A DNA stretch of 64,000 nucleotides from NCBI GenBank assembly GCA_963693315.1, contig OY856188.1, forward strand, positions 191,696,097 to 191,760,096. The letters run 5' to 3'. The DNA comes from Diogma glabrata (taxonomy: Eukaryota; Arthropoda; Insecta; Diptera; Cylindrotomidae). The position numbers and the translations under genes are program-made. This document shows positions 41,183-55,739 of this stretch, one piece after another. The notes beneath the pieces are model-generated. The model was not told the origin of the DNA. It was given only the letters and a program-made list of their open reading frames with translations, and made no database searches. Numbering within the stretch: position 1 is the first letter of the stretch; each line of letters begins with the position of its first letter.

Positions 41183-43813
41183 TGGAAACCAATCAGTAGC
41201 AGAATAATAACAGCAAGATTCCAATCGAAAATTAGAAACACAACGATCATACAGTGCTATGCACCTACCGAAGAAGCTGATGATGCGACAAAAGATGAAT
41301 TCTACGAACAGTTCCAAGCAACACTGGCTAGTGCACACCGAAATGACATCAAAATAATACAAGGGGATTTCAATGCCAAAATTGGAACCGACAACACCGG
41401 AATGGAATCAGTCATGGGCAAACATGCACTAGAATCAACACGTAACAATAATGGAGAAAGGCTCATCGATTGTTGTGTCACAAATCAACTATTCATAGGA
41501 AGCAGCAAGTTCCCACACAAGAACATACACAAATACACTTGGACATCACCAAATGGAAGAACCAAGAATCAAATTGATCACGTACTGGTGAATAAGAAGT
41601 TTCTATCCTCACTACAAGACGTCAGAGCAAAGCGAGGAGCAGACATACACAGCGACCATCAACTGGTAATTGCAACATTCAAAATTAAACCAGCCGCTGT
41701 AAAACAAAACAACAAGTCATGTCAGAGGAAATTTAACATCAGTAGATTGAGCGACAAAAATACAAATAACATCTTCAAAGAATCGCTCCAGCTGAATCTA
41801 CCAAACAACGAAACCACCAGCACTGATGAAAAATGGGAACAAGTTAAAGAAGCTTACGTCAAAACTGCTACAGATGTGCTTGGATACCAAGACAAATCAC
41901 GGAAACCATGGATTAGCGATGATACATGGAAGAAAATTGAAGAGCGTCGACAGCTCAAGTTGCAGTTGTGTCACCAGAACACAACCGAGATCCGCAGCAA
42001 ATATGAAAGCACAGCAAAACAAGTTAAAAAGATGGCAAGGAATGATCGCAGAAGATATACAGAAAGCATTCTCAAGACTGCGGAAACAGCAGCAGCTAAT
42101 AGAAATATGCGCACACTACACAAATGCGTGAGAAAGGTCACCAACAAATATGCAAACACTCCACCAATAAAGGATGAATCTGGTCAAACCCTCACAACTC
42201 ATGAACAACAGCTAAATAGATGGAAAGAATACTTCGAAGACAACTGCCACCAACAAGAAAATAACTTGCAGTCTCCGGATGACAACTATAACGAAACTAT
42301 CAGCACCCATCCACCAACGGAACGGGAAGTTAGAGATGCCATACAGAAACTCAAGAACAACAAATCTGCTGGTACAGATAATATATCAGCAGAATTACTC
42401 AAAGCAGATGTAAACACAACAGCAGAAGCTCTAACACCACTATTAGCTGATGTATGGAACGAAGGTAAAATACCAACCAAATGGAAAGAAGGTTTAACCA
42501 TAACAATCCCAAAGAAAGGTGATCTAAGAGAATGCAAAAATTGGAGAGGTATATCTCTGCTCAACACAATAATGAAAATACTAGCAATGATCATTCTCGA
42601 AAGAATATCTCCATCAATTAACATGAAACTAAGAAATGAACAAGCCGGCTTTAGGCCAGGAAGAAGCTGTACCGATCATATCAACACAATCCGTATCATC
42701 ATTGAGCAATCAAATGAATGGAATTCACCATTGTATCTCCTCTTCGTGGACTTCGAACGCGCCTTCGACTCAATCAACAGGAGCGCGATATGGAAGACAC
42801 TTTGTGAAATGGGCATCCCGAAGAAAATAGTTGATCTAATCAAAGAAATGTACCGGGATGCTGCAAACAGAATACAATACAAAGGACAGCAAAGTGATGA
42901 ATACTACAACCACCGAGGAGTGAGACAAGGCTGTGTACTATCCCCGCTACTATTCCTAATAGTACTAGATAGTATCATGAGAAAGCTCGATGATGCAAGT
43001 CCAAATGGAATCCAATGGAATACAACAAGACGGCTCAATGATCTAGACTACGCAGATGACATCTGTCTACTTACACACACACATACGAACATGCAGCAGA
43101 AAATACAGAAGCTATCAACCCTTGCACATGAAGTCGGTCTCAACATTAATATCAGAAAAACAAAGGCTATGAGATTGAACACCAAAACGATAACACCAAT
43201 TACCATCAACAATACACAAGTGGACGAAGTTGACAAATTTGTGTACCTTGGTTGTACTGTAGCAAAAACAGGCGGGACTGAAGAAGATATCAGTCAGCGT
43301 ATTAACAAAGCCAGAAATACGTTCAATATGCTTCACAAGATCTGGAATGCATCCGTCCTGTCAAGAAAGACAAAGCTACGAATGTTCAATGCATGTGTCA
43401 AGTCAGTACTGCTGTATGGGTGTGAAACGTGGAAACAAACAAGAAAGATCACAAATAAACTACAGGTGTTTGTGAACAAATGCCTGAGAAGACTGATCAA
43501 ATGCTTCTGGCCAAACACCATCAGTAACCAGGAACTTCTACGGCAGACAGAGCAGCTAGACATTGAGACCGAGATAAAACAAAGAAAATGGAGATGGATA
43601 GGACATACACTGAGAAAATCAGTCGAAGATATAACAAGGATGTCCCTTGAGTGGAATCCACAAGGTAAAAGGAGAGTTGGAAGACCACCCATGACATGGA
43701 AGAAAACGGTGCTAGCTGAAGCAAAACAAATTGGGAAGACATGGGGTGAACTGAAAGCGATTGCCCCCAACAGAGTTAGATGGTCCAGTCTAGTAGACGC
43801 CCTATGCTCCTAA
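41183..43813 (+). CDS. Endonuclease-reverse transcriptase, 876 codons open
   Basis: Enzyme for target-primed reverse transcription. The frame is open from 41183 to the stop at 43811-43813; the first ATG in the stretch normally called is 41402, but homology starts upstream (IIQCYAPTEEADD, IIQGDFNAKIG), so the true start was lost by truncation. Endonuclease: GDFNAKIG with catalytic D and N, TWTSPNGRTKNQIDHVL, HSDHQLV. RT: NNKSAGTDNISAELL, RGISLLNTIMKIL, AGFRPGRSCTDHI, motif A LFVDFERAFD (about 42746), motif B GVRQGCVLSPLLF (about 42918), motif C YADD (43049-43060). C-terminal: KWRWIGHTLRKS and GKRRVGRPPMTWKK. All RT catalytic residues are present, so this is the youngest-looking coding sequence in the window. 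Confidence 0.92.
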   Translation, partial: WKPISSRIITARFQSKIRNTTIIQCYAPTEEADDATKDEFYEQFQATLASAHRNDIKIIQGDFNAKIGTDNTGMESVMGKHALESTRNNNGERLIDCCVTNQLFIGSSKFPHKNIHKYTWTSPNGRTKNQIDHVLVNKKFLSSLQDVRAKRGADIHSDHQLVIATFKIKPAAVKQNNKSCQRKFNISRLSDKNTNNIFKESLQLNLPNNETTSTDEKWEQVKEAYVKTATDVLGYQDKSRKPWISDDTWKKIEERRQLKLQLCHQNTTEIRSKYESTAKQVKKMARNDRRRYTESILKTAETAAANRNMRTLHKCVRKVTNKYANTPPIKDESGQTLTTHEQQLNRWKEYFEDNCHQQENNLQSPDDNYNETISTHPPTEREVRDAIQKLKNNKSAGTDNISAELLKADVNTTAEALTPLLADVWNEGKIPTKWKEGLTITIPKKGDLRECKNWRGISLLNTIMKILAMIILERISPSINMKLRNEQAGFRPGRSCTDHINTIRIIIEQSNEWNSPLYLLFVDFERAFDSINRSAIWKTLCEMGIPKKIVDLIKEMYRDAANRIQYKGQQSDEYYNHRGVRQGCVLSPLLFLIVLDSIMRKLDDASPNGIQWNTTRRLNDLDYADDICLLTHTHTNMQQKIQKLSTLAHEVGLNINIRKTKAMRLNTKTITPITINNTQVDEVDKFVYLGCTVAKTGGTEEDISQRINKARNTFNMLHKIWNASVLSRKTKLRMFNACVKSVLLYGCETWKQTRKITNKLQVFVNKCLRRLIKCFWPNTISNQELLRQTEQLDIETEIKQRKWRWIGHTLRKSVEDITRMSLEWNPQGKRRVGRPPMTWKKTVLAEAKQIGKTWGELKAIAPNRVRWSSLVDALCS

Positions 43814-43853
43814 ATGGAGATAAAGGAAAAAAAAAAAAAAAAAATATATATAT
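41183..43853 (+). mobile_element. Non-LTR retrotransposon 1 (APE-RT, RTE-like), 5'-truncated, frame intact
   Basis: Begins within the endonuclease directly after a TA tract and ends with a 13-base 3' UTR, an A run (about 43827-43843) and TA repeats. The 5' truncation is the usual outcome of target-primed reverse transcription. Both ends in TA suggest insertion into a TA microsatellite. Confidence 0.9.
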
Positions 43854-43854
43854 A

Positions 43855-44614
43855 TTAGACTGGTCGTTAAAAACTAAATTTTCCGAGACGCCCCCCAGAA
43901 AAATTCTTTGTGGTCAAAAAACCATAACGGCTTTAGTTTTTTTTTTTTAAGTGAAAAGAACACGTGCCGCAAAATCATCGAAGTTTATTTTTTGATAAAA
44001 CTGTTAATATCTCAAAAAATATGCAGATGTCAAAAAAAATCACATAATATTTTTTGTAGGAAATTTAATTCTCTACAAAAACAGTCTAAGTCATTTTTTT
44101 CCTAAAACCTATATTTCTGATGATATTTTGAAATAAAACTTGAAATTCTTCGAAACTCTTAAAACCAAATGATGAAAATTTCGACGAAAAAGTACTAATT
44201 TTGATTTTTTTTGTCACCATTATTTTTTTATACATTTCATTCTATAGCATAAGAAGAAAATTAGGAGTTTTTCGTCATCTTTATTTTTTATGTTTTTTAA
44301 AAATTACGAAAACTTACAAGTTCATTTTCAAAATATCATGAGAACTATACGTTTTCGGGAAAAAATGACATGGACCTTTTTTGTAGAGAATTAAATTTCC
44401 TACAAAAATGGTTATGTGATTTTTTTTGACATCTGCATATTTTATGAGATATTTGAAAAAATCTACGAATTTTTCAAAAAATTAACTTCAACGATTTTGC
44501 GGCACGTGTTCTTTTGATTTAAAAAAAAAAAAATAATGCCATTGTGGTTTTTTGACCCCAAAGAATTTTTCTAGGGGGCGTCTCGGAAAATTTAGTTTTT
44601 AACGACCAGTCTAA
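43855..44614. mobile_element. Fold-back MITE in TA repeat (760 bp)
   Basis: Ends TTAGACTGGTCGTTAAAAAC and its complement; arms of about 250 bp are near-complementary (GAGACGCCCCCCAGAAAAAT, AACACGTGCCGCAAAATCAT, GTAGGAAATTTAATTCTCTA). TA flanks on both sides fit a TA target duplication, as in Tc1/mariner-derived MITEs. Confidence 0.85.
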
Positions 44615-44632
44615 TATATATATATATATATA

Positions 44633-47357
<2,725 letters not shown>

Positions 47358-47739
47358 TTTTTTTAGCTTTAAATCGATATAATCGATGTTATCAACTATC
47401 TTGTAGTTGTAACATCACGATGTGTTAAATTCCAATCTTATAAATTAATACGCTAACGAAAAATTTTGTGGAGCCTAAGGCTTTTTTATTCGCAGATGGA
47501 TTCATTTCAAATTTTCACTGCTAACTGATAATAGTGTAACTTAGATTCGAATTCGAATTCACACAAATCGGATCATAAATAAAAAAGTTATAGACGAATT
47601 AAATTTATTTTTGAATTTAAGCGAACTCCCCCCATACAATATGAAATGGACTTTCCCAAGCCATATATTTTTTTTTTCACAAAAACGCAAAACTTTGTTA
47701 CTTTGTTATATCAATTATGTAATTGGTTGATATAAATAA

Positions 47740-48768
47740 ATGTTGTTCTGTTTTTGCTTCATTTTAATTTTTCGCGTTTTTTTTTCGATTGATTCTGCTG
47801 CTAATATGAGAATGAATAGAAATGCCAATGTATGTGAAGTTTTTCTTATGCGTGAGATAGGTTTTGAGTTAGATCGCGTGAATCCTTTTGTTCGTTCTTT
47901 TAAATCAATGCATGAATTTTGTGAAAGACCTGAGAATGTTACTGCTGATGTGTCAATGGTTATAAAAGTTGACAGAGAATGTGATATTCGTCGTTTTAAT
48001 GATGCTGTCCAAACTGATGCGGCTGCTATTTTTAAAAATGATGATGGTGAACCACCTTTTGAAAGAAATATGATTGTTTTTTCAAATAATGCAAATGAAA
48101 TTCGTTCTGTTTCTGTCCTTGATTCTTCTTTGGATCCTTTAGCTTATCCTTTGTTGTTTCCAAATGGTGATACTGGGTGGCACGTTAATATTCCACATAA
48201 TTTAGTTTCAACTTCACGTGCTAATGTGCTACGTACAAAAGTTACAATGTTGCAATATGCATGTTATCGCCTTGCTATACGTGATGGTTTTAGTCTTTTG
48301 CATCGTTCTCAAAAATTAGTTATTCAATGGATTGTGTATATGTATGTTCGTATCGAAGGTACACGGCTTCATTACATTCGTTCAAATCAATATGTTCTTC
48401 GTGCTGATTTGTACAACAAGTTAACAGATTTCTTGCATCAAATTCGCAATGGCGATGATAATATGAAAGTAGTTGGTCGTAAAGTAATTTTGCCATTTTC
48501 TTTTACCGGTTCGCCACGTAACATGTATCAAAATTACTTGGATGCAATGTCTATTGTACAACATTTCGGTAAACCTTCTTTATTTATAACAATGACATGT
48601 AATCCTCAATGGCCAGAAATTGTTGATAATTTGAGTAATTATGAGTTTTCGAATTTTCGTCCTGATATTGTTGTGCGTGTGTTTAAAGTGAAACTTAAAG
48701 AGCTCATAGATTGTTTAATGAAAAAAAAAGATTTTCGGTTCTATCAAAGCACTTATATATACCATTGA
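47740..48768 (+). pseudogene. Helitron Rep N-terminal part
   Basis: Helitron_like_N domain of the RepHel protein, which starts rolling-circle transposition. Seen in order: VCEVFLMREIG, NDAVQTDAAAIFKNDDGEPP, LDPLAYPLLFPNGDTGWH, LRADLYNKLTDFL, FTGSPRNMYQNYLDAM, and FITMTCNPQWPEI just before the catalytic centre. A single extra T near 48735 shifts the frame, so the last ~12 residues before the stop are not original. The hydrophobic first 15 residues may not belong to the original protein. Confidence 0.9.
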
Positions 48769-49203
48769 ATTTCAAAAACGTGGTCTTCCGCATGCTGATA
48801 TTTTGTTAAATTTGTCAGAATTGATGGAAATCAAATGATTAATAAATTTGTATGTACTGAAATCCCTGATCTTATTCTTTTTCCTAAATTACATGAATAT
48901 GTGAAACGTCATATGATACATGGATCATGTGGTGCTCTAAATCCCAATTCTGTTTGTATGAGAGATGGTAAATGTAGTAAGAATTTTTCAAAACCTTTTT
49001 CTGAAAATACTAAAGAATCTGTGAATGGTTATCCTTTGTATCGTCGACGTGATAATGGTATGAGTGTTGATGTACGTGGTGCATCTCTTGATAATGTTGT
49101 TCCATATAATTCTTATCTTCTTGCAAAATTCAATTGTCATATTAACGTAGAAATATGTACGACTGTTAAAAGTGTGAAACATGTTTTACAAGTATGTATA
49201 TAA
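48738..49203 (+). pseudogene. Helitron Rep catalytic region, HUH altered to HAD
   Basis: After the frameshift the sequence reads IEFQKRGLPHADILL. In working Helitrons this position is HAH (the HUH metal-binding pair); here the second histidine codon is GAT (Asp). A stop follows at about 48835, then FVCTEIPDLILFPKLHEYVK, HGSCGALNPNSVCM..GKCSK and VVPYNSYLLAKFNCHINVEI, all standard Rep blocks. Another frameshift near 49183 precedes the Y2 motif. Loss of the metal ligand would abolish nicking even without the frameshifts. Confidence 0.88.
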
Positions 49204-50224
49204 AGGGTATGATTCTGCCAATGTTGAATTGAGAGTGAATGGAGAGAATGCAGTGAATAATGATGATGCGAATGTGGGAAATGAAATTCAAGATTTTTTG
49301 AATGGACGGTATGTTGGTTCGACTGAAGCTGCTTGGCGCATATTTGAATTTCCAATGCATTTTCAATCTCATACAATTATTCGACTTGATTGTCATTTGC
49401 CTAATAGACAAAATGTTTATATCAGGAATGGTAATGTGGCTGGTCCAGTCGCAAATGTATCAAGATCAAAATTGTTAGCATTTTTCCATTTGAATTCCAT
49501 TGATAATTTAGCTAATGAGTTTTTGTATACAGAATTACCATTACATTATGTTTGGCATGATCAAAGTAAATCGTGGAAAAGAAGACAACGTGGGGCTGAT
49601 AAAGTTGTTGCTCGATTATATATGGTTTCTCCAAAATATATAGAATTGTTTCATATGCGTTTACTTCTGTTGCATGTTCGTGGTCCAAAATTTTTTACTG
49701 ATCTACGTATGTATGAAGGTGTTGAGTACCCTACTTTTGTTGCAGCATGTGCAACTCGAGGTATTGCAACAAATGATAATGAATGGCGCGAATGTTTACT
49801 TGAAGCTTCAGAAATTCAATCACCAAAACAGTTACGTCAATTATTTGCATTTATCTGTGGTTTGAATGTTCCTCCGAATGCTTTAGCTTTATGGATTGAA
49901 TTTAGAAATAGTATGATTGAAGACTTTTTACGAAATTACGATGAAGATGTGTCAATTAATCGAGCCTTGATTGAAATTAATGAAATTCTTCTTACACATA
50001 ATACTTCATGTGGTGATCTTGGTCTTCCGATTCCACAATATAACTTACAGATTGGCGATGTAGGTCATTTTGATATTGAAAAAGAAGCTATAGTTTTCGA
50101 TAGAATGTATGAAAATGCAAATAATGAGCGACGTAGTGTGATTGATATTGTTTTGCGTGAAGCTCCATTCCATGATACTGGAAGTAATGTTTTTTTCTTG
50201 ATAGCTCATGCAGGTTGTGGAAAA
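49181..50224 (+). pseudogene. Helitron Rep Y2 motif and linker to helicase
   Basis: Starts FYKYVYKGYD, holding the tyrosines of the Y2 active site (YxxxKY type spacing). Continues with GRYVGSTEAAWRIFEFPMHF, LDCHLPNRQNVY, YMVSPKYIELFHMRLLLLHV, CATRGIATNDNEWRECLLEA and QLRQLFAFICGLNVP, all typical of the region between Rep and helicase. Ends at the Walker A site LIAHAGCGK, where a missing A in a run of A shifts the frame. Confidence 0.9.
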
Positions 50225-51276
50225 CTTTTGTTCAAACGGCAATCATTCATAAATTTAATTCATTAAATCTTTCGTGTATTGTAACTGCCTTCAGTGGTAT
50301 TCCATCAACTCTTTTCATTGGGGGGCGAACTTTGCATAATGTTTTCAAATTACCAATTCCATTATTAGAGAATTCAATGCCAAATATAACTCCAAACAGT
50401 GTACATGGCACATATATTAATAATGCATCAGTCATTATTATAGATGAAATTTCAATGTGTTCTATTCATGCTTTAAAATTAATTGATCGTTTGTTAAGAG
50501 ATTTGACTCCACACGAAGAAAATAAAAATAAACTGTTTGCAGGTAAAACTCTTTTACTGAGCGGTGACTTTCGCCAAATTCTTCCAGTTATGCCGCATGG
50601 CTCACGTTCTATTTTAATTGAAAATTGCATTACATCTTGGCAAGAATTTATTAACTTTAAAATTTTGAAATTTAATCAAAACATGAGAGCTCTCCCTCAT
50701 GAAATTGAATTTGTAGAATTTCTTAGAAGACTCGGTAATGGTGATATGCAAAGTTTTCCACAGTTTGGTTCAGATATCATTGAAATTCCTAATAATTTGA
50801 TTGGCAATCCAGACAATATTATTGAAGACATTTTTGGAAATATTTCTGATACAATTTTATCTGATGACATTTTGAGTTCCGTCATTTTAGCCCCCAAAAA
50901 TAATGATTGCAATGAAATCAATTCTAAAATCTTGAGTATTATGCCAGGAGAGGAGAAAGCATATATAAGTTTTGGTAAAGTTGTTTGTGATGACATTCGT
51001 GAGCAGAACAATTTTCCAATAGAATTTTTAAATAAATTGAGTGTAGGAGGTTTGCCACCTCATAAATTAGTTTTGAAAGTGAATTGCATTGTTCTCCTCA
51101 TACGTAATTTAAATACAGGTCAAGCATTAGTAAATGGAACACAAATGCGTGTAAAAGTTATGCACCGAAATTCAATAGATTGTGAAATTTTGACTGGTGT
51201 TATGCGAGGTCTAATTCCACGCATTCATTTGACTTATTCTGGAACTCTTCTTCCATTTAAATTTCAAAGAACTTAA
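50215..51276 (+). pseudogene. Helitron PIF1-like helicase domain
   Basis: 5'-3' DNA helicase that would unwind the transposon strand. After the Walker A frameshift: KTFVQTAIIHKFNSLN, VTAFSGIPSTLFIGGRTLHN (motif Ia), IIIDEISMC (Walker B), LLLSGDFRQILPVMPHGSR (motif III), LNQNMRALPHE-like FNQNMRALPHEIEFVEFLRR (motif IV), and NCIVLLIRNLNTGQALVNGT (near the C-terminus). It ends after PFKFQRT because of a small deletion or frameshift. Confidence 0.92.
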
Positions 51277-51490
51277 TTCCCTATTATTCCAGACTATTAA
51301 TAAATCTCAAGGTCAGACATTCAACAGAGTTGCCATTTTACTTAAAGAACCTGTATTCACACATGGTCAATTGTATGTTGCTTCAAGTAGAGTGCGTGCG
51401 TTTGAATGTTTGAAATTTTATATTTATGATGCATCTGACCAAGGTCATTTGTTCAATGATGATAGAATTTTCACAAAAAATATCGTCTTT
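51277..51490 (+). pseudogene. Helitron helicase C-terminal motifs
   Basis: In another frame: TINKSQGQTFNRVAILLKEP, then VFTHGQLYVASSRVRAFECL, the PIF1 motifs V and VI. The preceding residues (FPIIPDY in shifted frame) show a few bases missing between them and PFKFQRT. Confidence 0.88.
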
Positions 51491-51875
51491 CCAGAAGTCA
51501 TTGTTACCTAATTTCTTCTCACTTTTCTCAAAAACCTTTTCCTCTTTTATGAGTATGAGTGTCTGTGCGTTTCCTTTTGCCTCAATATGCGTGTTTTTGA
51601 ATTTCATATTGAGGCTGAAGTTGCCATTCAGTTTTATCATTTTCCTCGTTAAACATATTTGAATATTTGTTTTGGATAATAATTGCTGTTTCAATTGTCT
51701 ATTAATATATAAAATATATAAAATATAAAATTTTCATGTACGACCGAATTTCGGTCACGGGATTTCCTATATTTTAAAAATAAAAATTGAAAATTATGCT
51801 ATCATTTCTCACTACCACTTTTGAAATCATTGCTTCCCCGTCAACAAAATGTCTACGCAAAAACTTTATTTATAA

Positions 51876-51904
51876 GCGTAGCGAAGCACGCCAGGCCCTC
51901 CTAG
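51876..51904 (+). terminator. Helitron 3' transposition terminator (hairpin plus CTAG)
   Basis: Stem GCGT-GC / GC-ACGC with loop GAA and one bulged A, followed nine bases later by CTAG. Conserved in the copies at 24574-24602 and (one base changed in the loop) 32432-32460. Confidence 0.88.
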
Positions 51905-52535
51905 TACATATAATTTTGATATACAAATGTAATTGTTTCAGATTATACTTTCATTTTTCAATTTCATTAAAATTATGTTCAACAAAAAACACATTGATCA
52001 AAGCAAACTAACCGTATAAAACGATATTTACATAAAAACCAAATTAAATAATTATCAACATTTAGGCAAAATGCCTTAAGATAATTATAAGGGCCCTGAG
52101 GAGCAGTTTTTGAAAAAAGAAAAGCTGTGTTAGCTTTAGGCTACTGTACACAACAACGTCCTAAATATTCATGATAATCGGATGAATGGTGTATTAATGC
52201 ATAAAGGACAAACAGACATACTTTCAATTTTCTTTTCTCTTTTGAGACTCCGTAAATGTTAACACGTGCCGCCGGGCCCCTAAAGTTGAGTTAGAGTCAT
52301 TTTTCAAAAAAAAGCGAAAAGTCCCACTACAGCTTTTCTGTTGGTGTATCCACAACTGTGGAAGTGTTGAGGATTGATAGTACTCCATTTGAAAATGATT
52401 TCGTAATTTTTTTTAGATTATTTGGCCAACCCCTTTGCCGTCAGCTATCATTTTTGCGGCATGTATGACACGTTTTTTTTTTTAAATTTATTTTAAAATA
52501 CAAATTTCACTTTCAAATAATTTTCATCCCGTGAT

Positions 52536-52632
52536 GGTAGTTGTATCATTGTAAGCGCTAGAGAGCGCTGAAAGTTTGGGGGTGGTTTTAAGTTTCAGCC
52601 CCCTCTAGCGCTCACACCGATACAACTTCCGT
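52536..52632. repeat. Imperfect hairpin with AGCGCTAGAG arms
   Basis: The arms contain a nested AGCGCTAGAGAGCGCT palindrome on the left and CTCTAGCGCT on the right; G-rich loop (TTTGGGGGTGG). Confidence 0.6.
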
Positions 52633-54488
52633 CACAACCAACTTCCATGGGTCAACAACCATGTTAGAGGGGTCAATTTTTAAAATCTTCGGTTTTCTAA
52701 GCACTTTGAAAATTTTAAAACCACATCTCGTTAAGTTGAAAATTCGTTGAGAAATCTAATTTTGCAACTAAAGAACTTTCGCCGTTTTTTAAACCGCTGT
52801 AATTGTTGTTAATATTGAATATGGGTATAAGCAACACAATTGTTAATTAAAGCTGACATTTCACCCTTTCGATTGCCGTCAAGCAGATTGCGATCGGATA
52901 AACACTCAAACCTTGCGGCCTGCCCAAAGTTAACAACTTTTTTTCAGACATTGAGTGCATGGAATTGTGCAAAGACTATCAGGCTGAATGAAAAATTCCA
53001 AAGCTTATTTTTTTCGTTGATGTTTCAGCTACAAGATAGAGGGAATCAATTATATTATAAACAATTATTTGCAAATAACTAAATTCAATTGAAAAATATC
53101 GTTTTTTAGACATTTTTTCGCAGTTTTCGCAAAAATTGGCAACAAAATAGCTATTTTTGTATCAAATACCTACAATAAGGTTTTTTAGGACGAATATTTG
53201 CTGTTAGGAATAGCAAATGAGTCCTAAAAAACCTAATTTAGGTACGTGATGCAAACAATATTTTTTTGTAATAGCTCTCCAAAATTTACCAGAGAACCTA
53301 ATCCATTAGATACCAGCGAAATATTCGAAACCATAATAATTTTTTAACCGAGTGGAAAAGAAAGCCTTGAATCTTATACCATAGCAACAAGTTTGTTTTA
53401 TTCATTTATCAATTCTGTCAACCAAAATTTATCATAAAATTTAAAATACAAACATATTTGAATATGCTCCGAAATCAAAATTAGATTAGATATTGTTGAG
53501 TTCACAGAGATATGCCTAATTAATATGTATTTTAATAACTGTATTCTTAGGTTTAATACATTTTTAAAATATTATCGACTGAATCATTTAAAATAGTCCT
53601 AAAATGGTTGCTATGACGACTTTTACGGCCTAGGCCGAAAATTAAGCATTTTATGGACTGAAATAAGTCCGTAAAATAGCTATTTTTGGCAGCTTATACC
53701 AAAAATATTTTTTTTTTAAATTTTAAGTTTTAGAAAAACATTTAAGAAACAAGAACGCTCCATAGCACCAGCATCCTAAAGTGCACCATTTACGAGTTAT
53801 ATCGCTAACAAGGAATCAAAAAAAATTTCGAGTTAAATTTGTTGAATAACTCCAGTCCCCGCAGGTGTCCGGTACCCTCCCCAAGAGATTAAAAAAAACT
53901 TCGGACCTGTAACCGACAACAACACGTAAGCCATATCTTTTTCCGTTATTTAAAAATCCATAAAAATAAGATAAAAAAGGGGAAGATCTCAGTCATATTA
54001 CAAATGAATTTTTAAACTTATACAAATTAAATTCTCTTAACACTTGACACTTTTAGGTTATCAGATATTCATGGCTCATGTGTTCAACTTGTCGTTGACA
54101 TTTAACGTTTTTGTGATCAATGTTGTTTGTTTAATTCTGCTTATAAAACATTATAAAAATTTCTTTCGATTTTCCCTCTGATTTCTCCATTTAGCATAGT
54201 TTTGATCGCATATGTGGAATAATCAATCAGCTAAATATTAACACAAACAAATTTGATAAACCATTTTCTATTTGTAATTATTATTTACCTTTAGATTTAT
54301 CCAGCTCAGATATCAAACACAGTTTTGTTTACTTCTAAAACGAACACTAAGATAGAAAATAAATTGATTTTCCTTTGAAGGAAAAAACAAATCAAATAAT
54401 TTATAAATAAAATGATTGTAAAAGAAATTGGGAGAATTTGTTATAGCAAAAACGAATTTATTGTTTTCTACAATAGTATATGCAAAGT

Positions 54489-54522
54489 CCACTTTCATGC
54501 AGGTTAACTCCTGTGAAAGTGG
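54489..54522. repeat. Short hairpin CCACTTTCA / TGAAAGTGG
   Basis: Nine-base outer arms and an inner CAGG/CCTG pair around GTTAACT. It lies just past the 3' end of the gypsy coding region; could be a remnant of an LTR or UTR structure. Confidence 0.5.
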
Positions 54523-54559
54523 CCTTTTTTTCTAGTGTAAAAACATTTTCACTAAATAA

Positions 54560-55400
54560 CAATTTGTCGTTGCTATTGTAAGTAACGTTCCTTGGCCGAG
54601 TTACTAATATTTTTTTTGTTGATTTAGGTATTTTCATTTCGGTGTTTTTATATTCTTTTATAATGGAACTATTTTCTCTAAACAGTATTTTTCTAGAATT
54701 ATGTTCTTTTGGATGTCGAACTATATAATCATCACATTCTCCCTCACTTATTTCTGTTCGTCCCGAACAGAATCTAAATCTCCTCCTTTGTAGAGTGCTA
54801 ATCTTTCTAGATGCACGACTTTTAGTTTCGCTCGTTGACCTTTCTTATCCGACAAACGACATTGTTTATTTTTGTTATAATGGTATAAGATCCATCCCAA
54901 GATGTTTGTAGTTTTGGAGATAACCATTTTCTCCGCTGTGAATTGTGTAGTCGTTTACGCAAATGTCATACCGAGCCTTCATTCCATCACTGGATATCTG
55001 TGCTTTCTGTCTGACAAACATGTGTACCTCCTCAAGTTATTTTTGAACTTTATTTATATAAGCCATCAAGAATAACGGAATACTATGGTCCCAATCACGT
55101 TGATTCTTGTTTACTATACTTTTGCTCGATATTTCTCCAGAGTAGCATTAAATCTTTCCACCATGCCATCTGATTGGGGTTGTGAAGGAGTTGTTCTAGT
55201 TTTATTGATTCCAAGCATCTGACAGATTTCTTGAAATATTATAGATTCAAAATTTCTTCCTTGATCTGTATAAATCTTCATCGGTACTCCGTAGCAAATT
55301 ATCCAATTGCTAACTACTGCTTCAGCGATGGTTGTTACTTCCTGATTCGGTATTGCACACACCTCTGGTCACTTGCTGAAATAATCCATTATGACTAACT
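54560..55400 (-). pseudogene. gypsy integrase, C-terminal half
   Basis: The 55114-55362 frame shows NWIICYGVPMKIYTDQGRNF with the second catalytic D, then LGINKTRTTPSQPQSDGMVE with the catalytic E of the integrase core. The first D region lies in broken frame around 55385 (VIMDYF). Downstream (to about 54560), charged sequence including GDLDSVRDEQK is the integrase tail. Inactive by frameshift. Confidence 0.88.
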
Positions 55401-55739
55401 TGCTATTTGTTGTTGTTATCGGTAGTCGGAAATGGTCCCGCACCCGCTACATCCAATTTGTAATTCTCTCGAATGATGCTCCCATAGTATATTACCTCAT
55501 GCTACCACGACTTCTTCGTGCAGGTCCCTTTGCAGCCGCACATTGATCACATGCTTGATACCATTCCAATACCGATTGACGTGCTCCTAAAAATAAAATC
55601 TAAGTCGTACTTTAGCAAGGGTTTTGTTAATACCCAGGGGACCGCCACTGGTTCCTTCATGATATTCCTTTAATGCTTGAGGTATTCTTATTTTTTGAAC
55701 TGCTATCATTCATTCTTTAACTGTACCATCAGCACTTTC

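Larger units (their letters stand above)
47436..51904 (+). mobile_element. Helitron, complete ends, inactive (4469 bp)
   Basis: 5' end TCTTATAAATTAATACG after A (47435); 3' end hairpin GCGTAGCGAAGCACGC (51876-51891), nine bases, then CTAG (51901-51904) before T (51905). This is the canonical Helitron arrangement with insertion between A and T and no duplication. The plus strand codes for a RepHel protein in five frame segments. Ends are shared with fragments at 24602, 25250 and 32432. Confidence 0.93.
51905..54535. other. Unassigned AT-rich region with several hairpins
   Basis: 51985-52055 resembles 34449-34530. 52536-52632 is an imperfect inverted repeat (GTTGTATCATTGTAAGCGCT against AGCGCTCACACCGATACAAC). 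53166-53252 is a hairpin with AGGTTTTTTAGGAC/GTCCTAAAAAACCT arms. No coding sequence recognised. Confidence 0.45.

Noticed and set aside
52840..53082. 80-codon plus-strand frame
   Set aside because: No recognised domain and no context.
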